Of a DNA stretch of 64,000 nt, positions 51,748 to 62,756 are shown piece by piece. The position numbers were made by a program, and so were the translations under genes. The stretch lies in the NCBI RefSeq assembly GCF_001545035.1, contig NZ_FCOJ02000036.1:1-64000 (forward strand), read 5' to 3'. This DNA is from Caballeronia glebae. GTDB taxonomy: Bacteria; Pseudomonadota; Gammaproteobacteria; Burkholderiales; Burkholderiaceae. The first letter of the stretch is position 1, and every line of letters starts with the position of its first letter. The notes below the pieces were generated by a model, which saw only the letters and a program-made list of their open reading frames with translations, did no database searches and was not told where the DNA came from.

Positions 51748-52197
51748 ATGAGCATCATCGACAACAGAAAAGCCTTCTTCGATTACTTCGTCGAAGAACG
51801 CTACGAGGCCGGTCTCGTGCTCGCGGGCTGGGAAGTCAAGGCGTTGCGCGCGGGCCGCGCACAGATCAAGGAAGGGTACGTCGTGATCAAGAACGGCGAG
51901 CTCTTTCTGATCGGCACGCATATCAGCCCACTGCCCGAGGCATCGAAATTCGCCAATCTGGACCCGGTGCGCACGCGCAAGCTGCTTTTGCACCGCGAGC
52001 AGATCGACAAGCTCATCGGCAAGGTCGAGCAGCGCGGGCATACGCTCGTGCCGCTCAATTTCCACTACAAGGATGGCCGCGTGAAATGCGAGATCGGCCT
52101 GGCGAAGGGCAAGAAACTCCACGACAAGCGTGAGACCGAAAAGCAGCGCGACTGGGAACGCGAGCGCGGGCGCCTGATGCGCACGGCCACGCGTTAA
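51748..52197 (+). CDS. smpB: SsrA-binding protein SmpB
   Basis: A 149-residue RNA-binding protein that brings tmRNA to stalled ribosomes. It begins MSIIDNRKAFFDYFVEERYEAG and has LAGWEVKALRAGRAQIKEGYV, HISPLPEASKFANLDPVRTRKLLLH and the basic C-terminal tail KGKKLHDKRETEKQRDWERERGRL, which enters the mRNA channel. The length is slightly below E. coli SmpB but complete. No tmRNA gene is seen in the window. The stop codon overlaps a 16-bp tandem repeat. Confidence 0.97.
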   Translation: MSIIDNRKAFFDYFVEERYEAGLVLAGWEVKALRAGRAQIKEGYVVIKNGELFLIGTHISPLPEASKFANLDPVRTRKLLLHREQIDKLIGKVEQRGHTLVPLNFHYKDGRVKCEIGLAKGKKLHDKRETEKQRDWERERGRLMRTATR

Positions 52198-52227
52198 ACG
52201 CTTAGCCGCTTAAACGCTTAGCCGCTT
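52196..52227 (+). repeat. 16-bp perfect tandem repeat at the smpB stop
   Basis: AAACGCTTAGCCGCTT occurs twice in direct succession (52196-52211 and 52212-52227), starting within the smpB stop codon and ending just before the terminator hairpin. Confidence 0.9.
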
Positions 52228-52232
52228 GGACG

Positions 52233-52260
52233 AATTGGGGCGCTTTTCAGCGCCCCAATT
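52233..52260. terminator. Bidirectional terminator between smpB and qmcA
   Basis: AATTGGGGCGC-TTTTCA-GCGCCCCAATT, an 11-bp perfect stem in the gap between two convergent genes. The A+T flanks of the stem give U-rich ends in both directions. Confidence 0.8.
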
Positions 52261-52263
52261 GCT

Positions 52264-53199
52264 TTAGCTCTTCCTGATAAGGCCGCCGCCGTCGCCCTTC
52301 ACAATCGACAACGCGGACGCGATCATCGTGCTCATGTCGGACATGTTGCCCGGCACGATGAGCGTGTTGCCCTGCTTCGCGAGATTGCCGAACGCGCCGA
52401 CATACTGCTCCGCGACTTTCAGATTGACCGCTTCCATGCCGCCCGTCGTCTGGATCGCGGCGCCGATCTTCTCGATGGCCTGCGCGTTCGCGTCCGCCAC
52501 CGCGAGAATCGCGGAGGCTTCCCCCTGCGCCTGATTGATCGCCGCCTGGCGTTCACCTTCCGACTTCTGGATCGCAGCCTCGCGCGCGCCCGATGCCAGA
52601 TTGATCTGCTCCTGCTTGCGACCTTCGGACGCGGCGATCAACGCGCGCTTTTCGCGCTCGGCGGTGATCTGCGCCTGCATCGCGTGAAGAATTTCCTTCG
52701 GCGGCGTGAGATCCTTGATTTCGTAGCGCAGCACTTTCACGCCCCAGTTCGACGCCGCTTCGTCGAGCGAATTCACGATGCTATGGTTGATATAGTCGCG
52801 CTCCTCGAAAGTCTTGTCGAGTTCCAGTTTGCCGATGACCGAACGCAGCGTCGTCTGCGAAAGTTGCGTGATCGCGAACACGAAGTTGCTCGATCCGTAC
52901 GAGGCCTTCATCGGATCGGTAACTTGAAAGTACAGCACGCCATCGACCTGAAGTTGCGTGTTGTCGCGCGTGATACAAACCTGGCTCGGCACTTCGAGCG
53001 GAATCTCCTTCAGCACATGCTTGTAGGCGATGCGATCGATGAACGGCAGCACGATGTTGAGACCCGGCGCGAGCGTCGCGTGATAGCGGCCGAACCGTTC
53101 CAGCACCCAGGCGTGTTGCTGCGGAACGATCTTGACCGTCTTCGAGACGATCACCATAGCGATGACGAGCACGATGAGCGCGAAGTACGTTGTTGACAT
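52264..53199 (-). CDS. qmcA: SPFH/stomatin-like membrane protein (QmcA type)
   Basis: A 311-residue protein. The ATG at 53199 gives MSTTYFALIVLVIAMVIVSKTV, a single N-terminal membrane anchor; a TTG 18 bases upstream is the longer option. The SPFH domain (about 22-185) has VPQQHAWVLERFGRYHATLAPGLNIVLPFID and TLRSVIGKLELDKTFEERD. A coiled coil rich in A, E and Q follows (190-255), then EQYVGAFGNLAKQGNTLIVPG. It forms large membrane rings tied to protein quality control. It lies 24 bp after nfeD, the usual partner. Confidence 0.92.
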   Translation of the reverse strand: MSTTYFALIVLVIAMVIVSKTVKIVPQQHAWVLERFGRYHATLAPGLNIVLPFIDRIAYKHVLKEIPLEVPSQVCITRDNTQLQVDGVLYFQVTDPMKASYGSSNFVFAITQLSQTTLRSVIGKLELDKTFEERDYINHSIVNSLDEAASNWGVKVLRYEIKDLTPPKEILHAMQAQITAEREKRALIAASEGRKQEQINLASGAREAAIQKSEGERQAAINQAQGEASAILAVADANAQAIEKIGAAIQTTGGMEAVNLKVAEQYVGAFGNLAKQGNTLIVPGNMSDMSTMIASALSIVKGDGGGLIRKS

Positions 53200-53223
53200 T
53201 ATTTTTTCCCCTTTCAAGTACTG

Positions 53224-53655
53224 CTATTTGGCCGCGACGATCAGTCGATTGCCGTCGAGCGCCGTAATGCGATAAAACCGCGCGCCCTCGCTCTCGCCCG
53301 GCGCGAGTTCCACATCCCACTGCGCGCCGCGATACATTGCGCGTGCGCGTCCGTCGCGCCATTGATCGACTTCCAGCGTCGCGCCGATATCGAGATTCAC
53401 GGCTGCATCGCGCGACGCATCGCCGCGCCGCTTCCAGCTGCCCAAGCGCGAGCGCCGCAGCACCGCCACCGCGATCAACGCGATGAGCGCGGCTACGCCC
53501 ATCTGGACGTGCGGCAACGCGCCGATCACATAAGCGATACCGCCCGCGATCATGCCAAGCGCGATCATGAGCAGATAGAACGTGCCAGTGAGCAACTCGG
53601 CGACGATCAGCACGCCCGCCGCGACCCACCAGATCAGCCCTCCCGTTTCCATCAT
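53224..53655 (-). CDS. NfeD-family membrane protein
   Basis: A 143-residue protein of the short NfeD1b type. Residues 6-25, 28-50 and 53-70 form membrane helices (GLIWWVAAGVLIVAELLTG, FYLLMIALGMIAGGIAYVIG). The C-terminal OB-fold domain (about 85-140) includes IGATLEVDQW, GAQWDVELA and RFYRITALDGNRLIVA. NfeD proteins work with SPFH proteins, and the qmcA gene follows directly. Function: membrane-domain organisation; no protease domain is present in this short form. Confidence 0.88.
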   Translation of the reverse strand: MMETGGLIWWVAAGVLIVAELLTGTFYLLMIALGMIAGGIAYVIGALPHVQMGVAALIALIAVAVLRRSRLGSWKRRGDASRDAAVNLDIGATLEVDQWRDGRARAMYRGAQWDVELAPGESEGARFYRITALDGNRLIVAAK

Positions 53656-53667
53656 CGGTCTCCAAAC

Positions 53668-53701
53668 GAAAACACCCCGGAGAAGTCCGGGGTGTTTTTA
53701 T
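53668..53701 (-). terminator. Terminator of ppsA
   Basis: AAAACACCCCGGA-GAAG-TCCGGGGTGTTTTT: a 12-13-bp stem with T-rich ends on both strands, 47 bases past the ppsA stop and before the nfeD start. Confidence 0.88.
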
Positions 53702-53747
53702 ATCACGCTGCACCAATCCGAAAGCAAACGGAAAGGTGTCCATCGAC

Positions 53748-56165
<2,418 letters not shown>

Positions 56166-56670
56166 ACAAGCCCCTAAGGTGGATGGAATTCACGATCGCA
56201 CGAGTGGGCTCATATGCGGCGGCGCTCATTGGAAGCGCGGACGCATCTCGTGCAACCTGTTTGATAAATGATCGGGGAATACGCGCCTGCGAGAACCGAG
56301 GCGCGGTCAAAAAGAAGCGGGGGCGTCTGAAATCTGCTCGAAAACGTGGTTTGACGTAACAAGAAGCCACGAAACGACCGCGATTTGACGAAAATCCGAT
56401 TCAATTTCTCCGCAATTGCTTATCGAACAGGTTGCCGCTATTCTACCTTGCCGCATTTCAGAATTGTTTCGGCCGGGCAGTCGTTCCACGGCAAAATCGA
56501 GGTCTTTGGCGCCTGATCGTGGGTTCACCCACACCCAGACGCTCACACTCAATCTACTGCCTGCCAGCGGTCAGTTACCTTAACACAGGTTTTTACGGCG
56601 TCCGTGCTTTCACGCTAGCCCTCTCCAGCGTTTGAGCACCCTCGCTCCAACTCGTTCCTTCTTGTCGCCG
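56166..56670. promoter_or_regulatory. Divergent control region between ppsA and ppsR
   Basis: 505 bp without a supported gene, holding the promoters of both genes. It is more AT-rich than its surroundings. The ppsA ribosome site AGGGG is visible just before its ATG. An inverted repeat GTGGGT-TC-ACCCAC lies at 56519-56532. No further regulatory element is recognised. Confidence 0.5.
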
Positions 56671-57489
56671 ATGCCGCCTTCCGTATTCATCGTTTCCGAC
56701 GGGACCGGGATCACTGCCGAAACCTTCGCGCATTCGATCCTCGCCCAGTTCGATCAAAAATTCCGGCTCGTGCGCGTGCCGTTCGTCGATTCGATCGACA
56801 AGGCGTACGCGACCGTCGCGAAGATCAACGAGGTCGTCACGCTCGATGGCCGCCGGCCGATCGTGTTCACGACGCTCGTCGATAGCGCGTCGAATGAAGT
56901 AGTCAAGGGCTGCAACGCGCTCGTGCTCGACATGTTCCAGACCTTCATCGAGCCGCTCGAACAGGAACTGGAAATAAAGTCGACGCACGCGATGGGCCGC
57001 GTGCACCAGAACGCCGACACCGAGGAATATAAAAACCGCATCGAGGCGATCAATTTTTCGCTCGCCCACGACGACGGCCAGTCCAACCGCAATCTCGCCG
57101 ACGCCGATGTCATTCTGGTCGGCGTATCGCGCAGCGGCAAAACGCCGACGAGCCTGTATCTCGCGATGCAATACGGCGTGAAGGCGGCGAACTATCCGCT
57201 GATTCCCGAGGATTTCGAGCGCGGCAAGTTGCCGACGCCCCTGCTTGAACATCGGACGAAGATGTTCGGTTTGTCGATCGATCCGCAGCGGCTTGCCGAG
57301 ATCCGCAACGAGCGCCGTCCGGGCAGCAAGTACGCGGCGCTCGAAAACTGCCGCTACGAGATCAACGAAGCGGAAATGATGATGAAGCGCGAAGGCGTCA
57401 AGTGGCTGTCGTCGACACACAAGTCGATCGAGGAAATCGCCACGACGATTCTTCAGGAGGTCAAGCCGGAGCGGCCTTCCTACTATTGA
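56671..57489 (+). CDS. ppsR: PEP synthase regulatory protein (kinase/pyrophosphorylase, DUF299)
   Basis: A 272-residue bifunctional enzyme that inactivates PpsA by ADP-dependent phosphorylation and reactivates it by phosphorolysis. The ATG at 56671 gives MPPSVFIVSDGTGITAETF, the family start; a TTG 39 bases upstream is less likely. The P-loop-like GVSRSGKTPTSLYLA lies at about 150-165, and the N-terminal SDGTGITAE and the HAMGRVH segment are conserved. The end LQEVKPERPSYY is typical of Burkholderia. Divergent from its target gene ppsA; convergent with the methyltransferase gene. Confidence 0.95.
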   Translation: MPPSVFIVSDGTGITAETFAHSILAQFDQKFRLVRVPFVDSIDKAYATVAKINEVVTLDGRRPIVFTTLVDSASNEVVKGCNALVLDMFQTFIEPLEQELEIKSTHAMGRVHQNADTEEYKNRIEAINFSLAHDDGQSNRNLADADVILVGVSRSGKTPTSLYLAMQYGVKAANYPLIPEDFERGKLPTPLLEHRTKMFGLSIDPQRLAEIRNERRPGSKYAALENCRYEINEAEMMMKREGVKWLSSTHKSIEEIATTILQEVKPERPSYY

Positions 57490-57495
57490 TGGCTC

Positions 57496-58272
57496 TCAGC
57501 GCTGCTGGCGGCACTGCTCGAAAAGACAGATCGCCGCCGCGGCCGCCACGTTCAGCGATTCCATACCGCCCGGCTGCGGAATCGTCACGCGATGCGTCAC
57601 CGCATCGCGCCAGATTTGCGACACGCCCGCCCCTTCGTTGCCGAACACCCATGCGAGCGCGCCCGACAGGTCGCAATCATAGAGCGCGGCCGCGCCGTGC
57701 GAATCGGTGATGGTCACGGGTGCATCGAGTCGCGCGATCAGGTCCGCGGGCTCGACATCTTCGAAAATATCCAGCAGAAAATGCGCGCCCATGCCCGAGC
57801 GCAGCACTTTCGATGACCACGCGTACGCCGTCCCCGGCGCGCAAAACACACGCGTGATGCCCGCCGCCGCCGCGCTGCGCAGAATCGAGCCGACATTGCC
57901 GGCGTCTTGCACGCCATCGAGAATCACGCAGGTTTCGGCCACGCGCGCGGGCAACGCGGCGTCGATCTTTTCGACGAGCAACAGCATGCCCACGCCATGC
58001 ACGACGCTCGAAAGCTGGCCGAAGAGCGCATCCGGCAACACGACGACACGCTTTTCCTCGATGCGCGCGACGATATCGCGCGCTTCCTCATGCGTGAGCG
58101 CGCCTTCGGTGACGACACAGGTTTCCGGCTGGCCCGACGCATCGAGATAAGCCGAAGCCAGATGCAGACCTTCGAGCAGCGCGTGGCCGCTTCTGCGCTG
58201 TTGCGCCGTCGATCCGGCGAGCGCCTTGATGCGCTTGTAGAGCGGGTTGTCCCGCGAAGTGATGGATTTCAC
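57496..58272 (-). CDS. TrmH/SpoU-family RNA methyltransferase
   Basis: A 258-residue SAM-dependent 2'-O-methyltransferase. The start is a GTG at 58272 giving VKSITSRDNPLYKRIKALA. Residues 1-95 are the SpoU substrate-binding domain; residues 110-255 are the SPOUT catalytic domain with a trefoil knot. Its motifs are VILDGVQDAGNVGSILRSAAAAGI (motif 1, with the catalytic Arg), ALAWVFGNEGAGVSQ (motif 2) and IPQPGGMESLNVAAAAAICLFE (motif 3). The target may be rRNA or tRNA; it cannot be told by eye. It follows rnhB after 16 bp. Confidence 0.92.
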   Translation of the reverse strand: MKSITSRDNPLYKRIKALAGSTAQQRRSGHALLEGLHLASAYLDASGQPETCVVTEGALTHEEARDIVARIEEKRVVVLPDALFGQLSSVVHGVGMLLLVEKIDAALPARVAETCVILDGVQDAGNVGSILRSAAAAGITRVFCAPGTAYAWSSKVLRSGMGAHFLLDIFEDVEPADLIARLDAPVTITDSHGAAALYDCDLSGALAWVFGNEGAGVSQIWRDAVTHRVTIPQPGGMESLNVAAAAAICLFEQCRQQR

Positions 58273-58288
58273 GTTGATTCGGTGCCGC

Positions 58289-58993
58289 TCAGAACGCGAA
58301 CGCGTCGGGATCGCCTTCGAGCGCCGACGCGGCCTGAAGCACTTCGGGCGCGACCGCGGGCAGCACCGAGCCGAACAGGATATGCGCCTCGCGCACCGGC
58401 GCGAACGAACGCCGATGATGCTCGCACGGCCCATGCTCACGCAGCGCCTTCAAATGTTGAGGCGTGCCATAGCCGGAATGCGTGGCGAAGCCGTACATCG
58501 GAAAAAATTCGTGCAGATCGACCAGCATGCGATCGCGCGTGACTTTGGCGAGAATCGATGCCGCCGAGATTTGCTTGATGAGCGCGTCGCCGCCGATCAC
58601 CGCTTCGCTGCGGATCGACAGCGCCGGACAGCGGTTGCCATCGACTTTGACGAGCGTCGGCGCGACCGAAAGGCCTTCCACCGCGCGCTTCATCGCCAGC
58701 ATGCTCGCGTGCAGGATGTTGATGGTGTCGATTTCCTCGACGCTCGCCGACGCGATGCAATACGCGAGCGCACGATCGACGATCTTCTCGTAAAGCTCTT
58801 CGCGCCTTTTCGCGCTTAGCGCCTTGGAATCGTCGAGACCGTTGATGCGCGGTCTGGCAGGGTCGAAGATCACCGCCGCCGCCACGACCGGACCGGCCAG
58901 CGGACCGCGCCCCGCCTCGTCGACGCCACACACGACGTCGAACGGCGAGCTGAAATCGAGTCCGGCCTGAGCCGAGCGTCTAGCGGCCATCAC
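58289..58993 (-). CDS. rnhB: Ribonuclease HII
   Basis: A 234-residue nuclease that removes ribonucleotides from DNA and cleaves RNA-DNA hybrids. The first acidic pair lies in CGVDEAGRGPLAGPVVAAAV (Asp and Glu, about 24-25), and further marks are LDDSKALSAKRREELY, VKVDGNRCP and ISAASILAKVTRDRM (third acid region), and HSGYGTPQHLKAL. The C terminus is about 20 residues longer than in E. coli. The ATG overlaps the lpxB stop (ATGA). This lpxB-rnhB link is common in proteobacteria. Confidence 0.95.
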   Translation of the reverse strand: MMAARRSAQAGLDFSSPFDVVCGVDEAGRGPLAGPVVAAAVIFDPARPRINGLDDSKALSAKRREELYEKIVDRALAYCIASASVEEIDTINILHASMLAMKRAVEGLSVAPTLVKVDGNRCPALSIRSEAVIGGDALIKQISAASILAKVTRDRMLVDLHEFFPMYGFATHSGYGTPQHLKALREHGPCEHHRRSFAPVREAHILFGSVLPAVAPEVLQAASALEGDPDAFAF

Positions 58994-60156
58994 CGCGACC
59001 TCCGCTTTTCGAGCACCCGCGCCACGGCCTCGGCCGCTTTCTGCGACGTATTCTGACGCAGCGCGATATGCATGTCGGTGAAGATTTCCGTCAGGGTACG
59101 GCGGTTGGCGTCGTCGTTCAACTGTTTCAGCGTTGCGTCGGCGAGCGCTTCGGGCGTCGCGAAATGCTGCAGGATTTCGGGCACGACGAAGCGCCCCGCC
59201 AGAATGTTCGGCAAGCCGACATAGGGCAGATAACCCTGCCGCTTCATGATCTGACCCGTCAGCCAGGGCACCTTGTACGAGATCACCATCGGCTTCTTGA
59301 GCAGCGCCGCTTCTAGCGTCACCGTGCCGCTTTTTACGAGAATCGCGTCGGCGGCGGTCATCGCGGTTTGGGCGCGGCCGTCGGTGATCGTCAGCGACAA
59401 ATGCGGATGCGCGTCCACGAGCGGCTGCAGCAGTTCGCGCAACGCCGGATTGGCCGCGGGCATCAGGAATCGTACGCCGGGCTCGCGAAGCTGCATCAGT
59501 TCCATCGCGTCGAAGAAGGTCGGGCCGATCAGCGCGATTTCCGAGCGACGGCTGCCCGGCAGCACGGCGATCACCGGACCGCCTTCCGCGATGCCGAGTT
59601 CGCGGCGCGCGCCCTTCACGTCAGGTTCGAGCGGAATCTCGTCGGCGAGCGGATGGCCGACATAGCTCGCCGCCACGCCCGACTTCTCCATCAACGCCAT
59701 TTCGAACGGAAACACGCACAGCATGTGATCGACCGCTTTCACGATCTTCTTGATGCGGCCGCCGCGCCACGCCCAGATCGACGGACACACGAAATGCACG
59801 GTCGGAATGCCCGCTTCGCGCAGCGGCTGTTCGAGGCCGAAATTGAAATCGGGCGCGTCCACGCCGATGAACGCCGAGGGCGGCTCGGCAAGCAACTGCC
59901 GCTTGATTTCGTTGCGGATGCCGAGAATCTCGGGAATATGCTTGAGCGCTTCGACATAGCCGCGCACGGTCAGCTTGTCCATCGGCCAGTGCGCTTCGAA
60001 ACCTTCGGCCGTCATGCGCGGGCCGCCGATACCGCTATAACGGGTGCCGTCCGGCAGGGTCTGCCGCAGGCCTTTGAGGAGCGATGCCGCGAGCAGGTCG
60101 CCGGACGGCTCGCCCGCGACCATCGCGATGCGTGGCGAATTAGTGATCAGGGTCAT
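58990..60156 (-). CDS. lpxB: Lipid-A-disaccharide synthase
   Basis: A 388-residue peripheral inner-membrane glycosyltransferase (GT19) joining UDP-diacylglucosamine and lipid X. Motifs: MVAGEPSGDLLAASLL at the start, FIGVDAPDFNFGLE, VCPSIWAWRGGRIKKI, FPFEMALMEKSGVAASYVGHPLADE, LPGSRRSEI, and ILVKSGTVTLEAALLKKPMVISYKV near the donor site. Length is normal. It lies 12 bp after lpxA and overlaps rnhB by four bases. Confidence 0.97.
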   Translation of the reverse strand: MTLITNSPRIAMVAGEPSGDLLAASLLKGLRQTLPDGTRYSGIGGPRMTAEGFEAHWPMDKLTVRGYVEALKHIPEILGIRNEIKRQLLAEPPSAFIGVDAPDFNFGLEQPLREAGIPTVHFVCPSIWAWRGGRIKKIVKAVDHMLCVFPFEMALMEKSGVAASYVGHPLADEIPLEPDVKGARRELGIAEGGPVIAVLPGSRRSEIALIGPTFFDAMELMQLREPGVRFLMPAANPALRELLQPLVDAHPHLSLTITDGRAQTAMTAADAILVKSGTVTLEAALLKKPMVISYKVPWLTGQIMKRQGYLPYVGLPNILAGRFVVPEILQHFATPEALADATLKQLNDDANRRTLTEIFTDMHIALRQNTSQKAAEAVARVLEKRRSR

Positions 60157-60168
60157 CGGACGGCGTGT

Positions 60169-60957
60169 CTAGCGGATGATGCCGCGCTGCGACGCCGCGA
60201 TGAAATCGGAAAATGCCTTGACGGGCTCATCGCCCTCGCCGCCTGCCACGCTCAGTTCCTTCAGCTGCACCTTCGCCTCTTCGAGCGACAGACCGCTCTT
60301 GTAGACGATGCGATACGCCGAGCGCAGCGCCGAAATGGCCTCGGGCGTGAAGCCGCGGCGGCGCAGGCCTTCGATGTTGATGCCGTGCGGCTCCGCCTTG
60401 TTGCCCGCCGCGATCACGAAGGGCGGCACGTCCTGCACGAGCGCCGATGCGCCACCCAACATGGAATGCGCGCCGATACGCACGAACTGATGCACGCCCG
60501 ACATGCCGCCGACGATCGCGTGATCGCCGACGAACACGTGTCCGGCCAATTGCGCGTTGCTCGACATGATGACGCTGTCGCCGAGCCGGCAGTCGTGGCC
60601 GACGTGCACGTAGGCCATGATCCAGCAGTCGCTGCCGATCGACGTCAGGCCCTGATCCTGCGCCGTGCCCGTGTGCAGCGTCGTGAATTCGCGGATCGTG
60701 TTGCGGTCGCCGATTTCGAGGCGCGTCGGCTCGCCCTTGTACTTCATGTCCTGCGGACGGCCGCCGATCGACGCGTAATGGCCGATGCGGTTATCGCGGC
60801 CGATCGTCGTCCGACCCTCGATCACACTGTGCGAGCCGATGGTCGTACCCGCGCCGATCACAACGTGCGAACCGACGATCGCGTACGGCCCGATTTCGAC
60901 GGACTCGTCGAGCTGAGCGCCCGGCTCGATGATCGCGGTTGGGTGAATCTTGCTCAT
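60169..60957 (-). CDS. lpxA: UDP-N-acetylglucosamine acyltransferase
   Basis: A 262-residue trimeric acyltransferase, catalysing the first step of lipid A synthesis. Residues 4-190 form a left-handed beta helix of hexapeptide repeats (AIIEPGAQLDESVEIGPYAIV onward). The catalytic His lies in VGHDCRLGDSV region (about 125). A C-terminal helical domain begins near GLRRRGFTPEAISALRSAYR (about 200). Complete and of standard length. It follows fabZ by 64 bp in the lpxD-fabZ-lpxA-lpxB order conserved in Gram-negatives. Confidence 0.97.
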   Translation of the reverse strand: MSKIHPTAIIEPGAQLDESVEIGPYAIVGSHVVIGAGTTIGSHSVIEGRTTIGRDNRIGHYASIGGRPQDMKYKGEPTRLEIGDRNTIREFTTLHTGTAQDQGLTSIGSDCWIMAYVHVGHDCRLGDSVIMSSNAQLAGHVFVGDHAIVGGMSGVHQFVRIGAHSMLGGASALVQDVPPFVIAAGNKAEPHGINIEGLRRRGFTPEAISALRSAYRIVYKSGLSLEEAKVQLKELSVAGGEGDEPVKAFSDFIAASQRGIIR

Positions 60958-61021
60958 GCGCTTTTCGCCTTTGCGGTTCGTGCTGCCTGTTACGTTGAAC
61001 GCGGAGTGAACACGAAGGCGC

Positions 61022-61480
61022 TCAGGCGTCCGCGTTCTTGACGGTACACATGAGCTCGGCTTCGGCGGCGATCACGCCGTCCACTTCGGCGTGCGCCTTG
61101 AACTTCCAGATGCTGCGCTTGTACCGCTCGAAAGTGGCGTTGAGGATCAGCTGATCGCCCGGCTCGACCACGCGCTTGAAGCGCGCACCGTCGATGCCGA
61201 CGAAGTAATACAGCGTGTTGCCCGGATCGTGCGGCTCTTCCGCGAACGTCAGAAGCGCGGCGGTCTGCGCGAGCGCTTCGAGGATCAGCACGCCGGGCAT
61301 TACCGGGCGCGTCGGAAAGTGACCCTGGAAGTACGGCTCGTTGATCGTCACGTTCTTCAACGCTTTGATGCTCTTGTGCGGCTCAAGTTCGAGCACGCGG
61401 TCCACGAGCAGGATCGGATAGCGATGCGGCAGCAGCGTGAGGATCTTATGGATGTCGAGATTGATTTTTTCTGTGCTCAT
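61022..61480 (-). CDS. fabZ: 3-hydroxyacyl-ACP dehydratase FabZ
   Basis: A 152-residue hot-dog-fold enzyme. The ATG at 61480 (MSTEKINLDIHKILTLLPHRYPILLVDRV) is preferred over a GTG 15 bases upstream. The active site has His in LPHRYPILLVD (about 23) and Glu in MPGVLILEALAQTAALL (about 67). FQGHFPTRPVMPG is conserved. It removes water from 3-hydroxyacyl-ACP for fatty-acid synthesis and competes with LpxA/LpxD for hydroxyacyl-ACP, which explains the linkage. Confidence 0.96.
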   Translation of the reverse strand: MSTEKINLDIHKILTLLPHRYPILLVDRVLELEPHKSIKALKNVTINEPYFQGHFPTRPVMPGVLILEALAQTAALLTFAEEPHDPGNTLYYFVGIDGARFKRVVEPGDQLILNATFERYKRSIWKFKAHAEVDGVIAAEAELMCTVKNADA

Positions 61481-61636
61481 GGTCGTTCTGCTCACGCGCG
61501 CGTCGGGCGCGGAAATTTGGATGGCGGGCCGTATCGGACGCCCGCCCGGGATTGTTAGCTCGCTTCGGCGGCTTTTACGGGCCCGCTCTTGCTTGAGGTT
61601 CGCTCTTTGTTCGAACCGTTCGAACGGACGTGGCGC

Positions 61637-62740
61637 TTATGCGCCGCCGCTCGTCTCATCGCGCTTGCCAGCATCGGCGAGTGCAGTTTCGAGCGCTTTG
61701 ACGCGCTCGCGCATCTTGTCCAGATTGCGCATGATCGCCGCGCTCTTGTTCCAGTCCGCATGCGGCACGGCCGGAAACGCGCTCGTGTACATGCCGGCCT
61801 TCAGCAGCGACTTCGACACGCCCGATTGCGCCGTGACGATCACGTAATCGGCGAGCGTCACGTGCCCCGCGATGCCCACCGCGCCGCCGATCATGCAATG
61901 CTTGCCGATGTTCGTGCTGCCCGCAATGCCCGCACAGCCGGCGATAACCGTGTACGCGCCAATGCGACAGTTGTGACCGATCTGCACGAGGTTGTCGATC
62001 TTCACGCATTCCTCGATGACGGTGTCCGCCATCGCGCCGCGATCGATCGTCGTGTTCGCACCGATTTCCACGTCGTCGGCGATATCCACCGCGCCGACTT
62101 GCGGAATCTTGACCCAGCTTCCGGTGCGCGCATCGCCCTCGCCGACGAAATCCGGTGCGAAGCCAAAACCGTCCGCGCCGATCACCGCGCCTGCGTGCAC
62201 GATCACGCGCGCACCGAACTTGCAGCCGTGATACACGGTGACGTTCGGATACAGATGCGCGTCGTCGCCGAGCTTCACGCCCCGGCCGATAACCACGCCC
62301 GCATCCAGCTTCACGCGTTCGCCGACGACCGCGCCTGCTTCCACCGTCACGTGCGGTCCGATCACGGCGCTTGCCGCAACTTTCGCGTCCGGGTCGATGT
62401 AGGCGCTCGGATGCACGCCTGGCTTCGCCTTGGGCGTCGCCAGGTCGATGAACGCCTGAGCCACGCGCGCGAAATAAGCGTAGGGGTTCGGCGTGACGAT
62501 GAAATTACTGCCTGCGCGATTCGTCACCTTCTCAAGGTCGTCCGGGGAAATCAGCACTGCGCCGGCGTGAGTCGTCTCGACTTGCGGCAGATACTTCTGA
62601 TTCGCGAGAAACGCGAGTTGCGTAGGGCCTGCCTTGTCGAGCGGCGCGAGACTTCCGACCGCGTGCGCGTCGTCGCCGGCCACCTCGCCGCCGAAGCGGC
62701 TTACAAGTTCGCCGAGCGTGATCGCCATGCCTGATGCCAT
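61637..62740 (-). CDS. lpxD: UDP-3-O-(3-hydroxyacyl)glucosamine N-acyltransferase
   Basis: A 367-residue trimeric acyltransferase, the third step of lipid A synthesis. The uridine-binding domain (about 5-100, GELVSRFGGEVAGDDAHAVGS) is followed by a long hexapeptide-repeat beta helix (about 105-310), with the catalytic His in NLVQIGHNCRIGAYT (about 250), and a C-terminal helix (NKSAAIMRNLDKMRERVKALETALAD). An ATG four codons in (62728, MAITLGELV) matches the usual family start and may be the true one. It lies just after skp. Confidence 0.96.
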   Translation of the reverse strand: MASGMAITLGELVSRFGGEVAGDDAHAVGSLAPLDKAGPTQLAFLANQKYLPQVETTHAGAVLISPDDLEKVTNRAGSNFIVTPNPYAYFARVAQAFIDLATPKAKPGVHPSAYIDPDAKVAASAVIGPHVTVEAGAVVGERVKLDAGVVIGRGVKLGDDAHLYPNVTVYHGCKFGARVIVHAGAVIGADGFGFAPDFVGEGDARTGSWVKIPQVGAVDIADDVEIGANTTIDRGAMADTVIEECVKIDNLVQIGHNCRIGAYTVIAGCAGIAGSTNIGKHCMIGGAVGIAGHVTLADYVIVTAQSGVSKSLLKAGMYTSAFPAVPHADWNKSAAIMRNLDKMRERVKALETALADAGKRDETSGGA

Positions 62741-62756
62741 CTCGTCTCAGTCCTCG

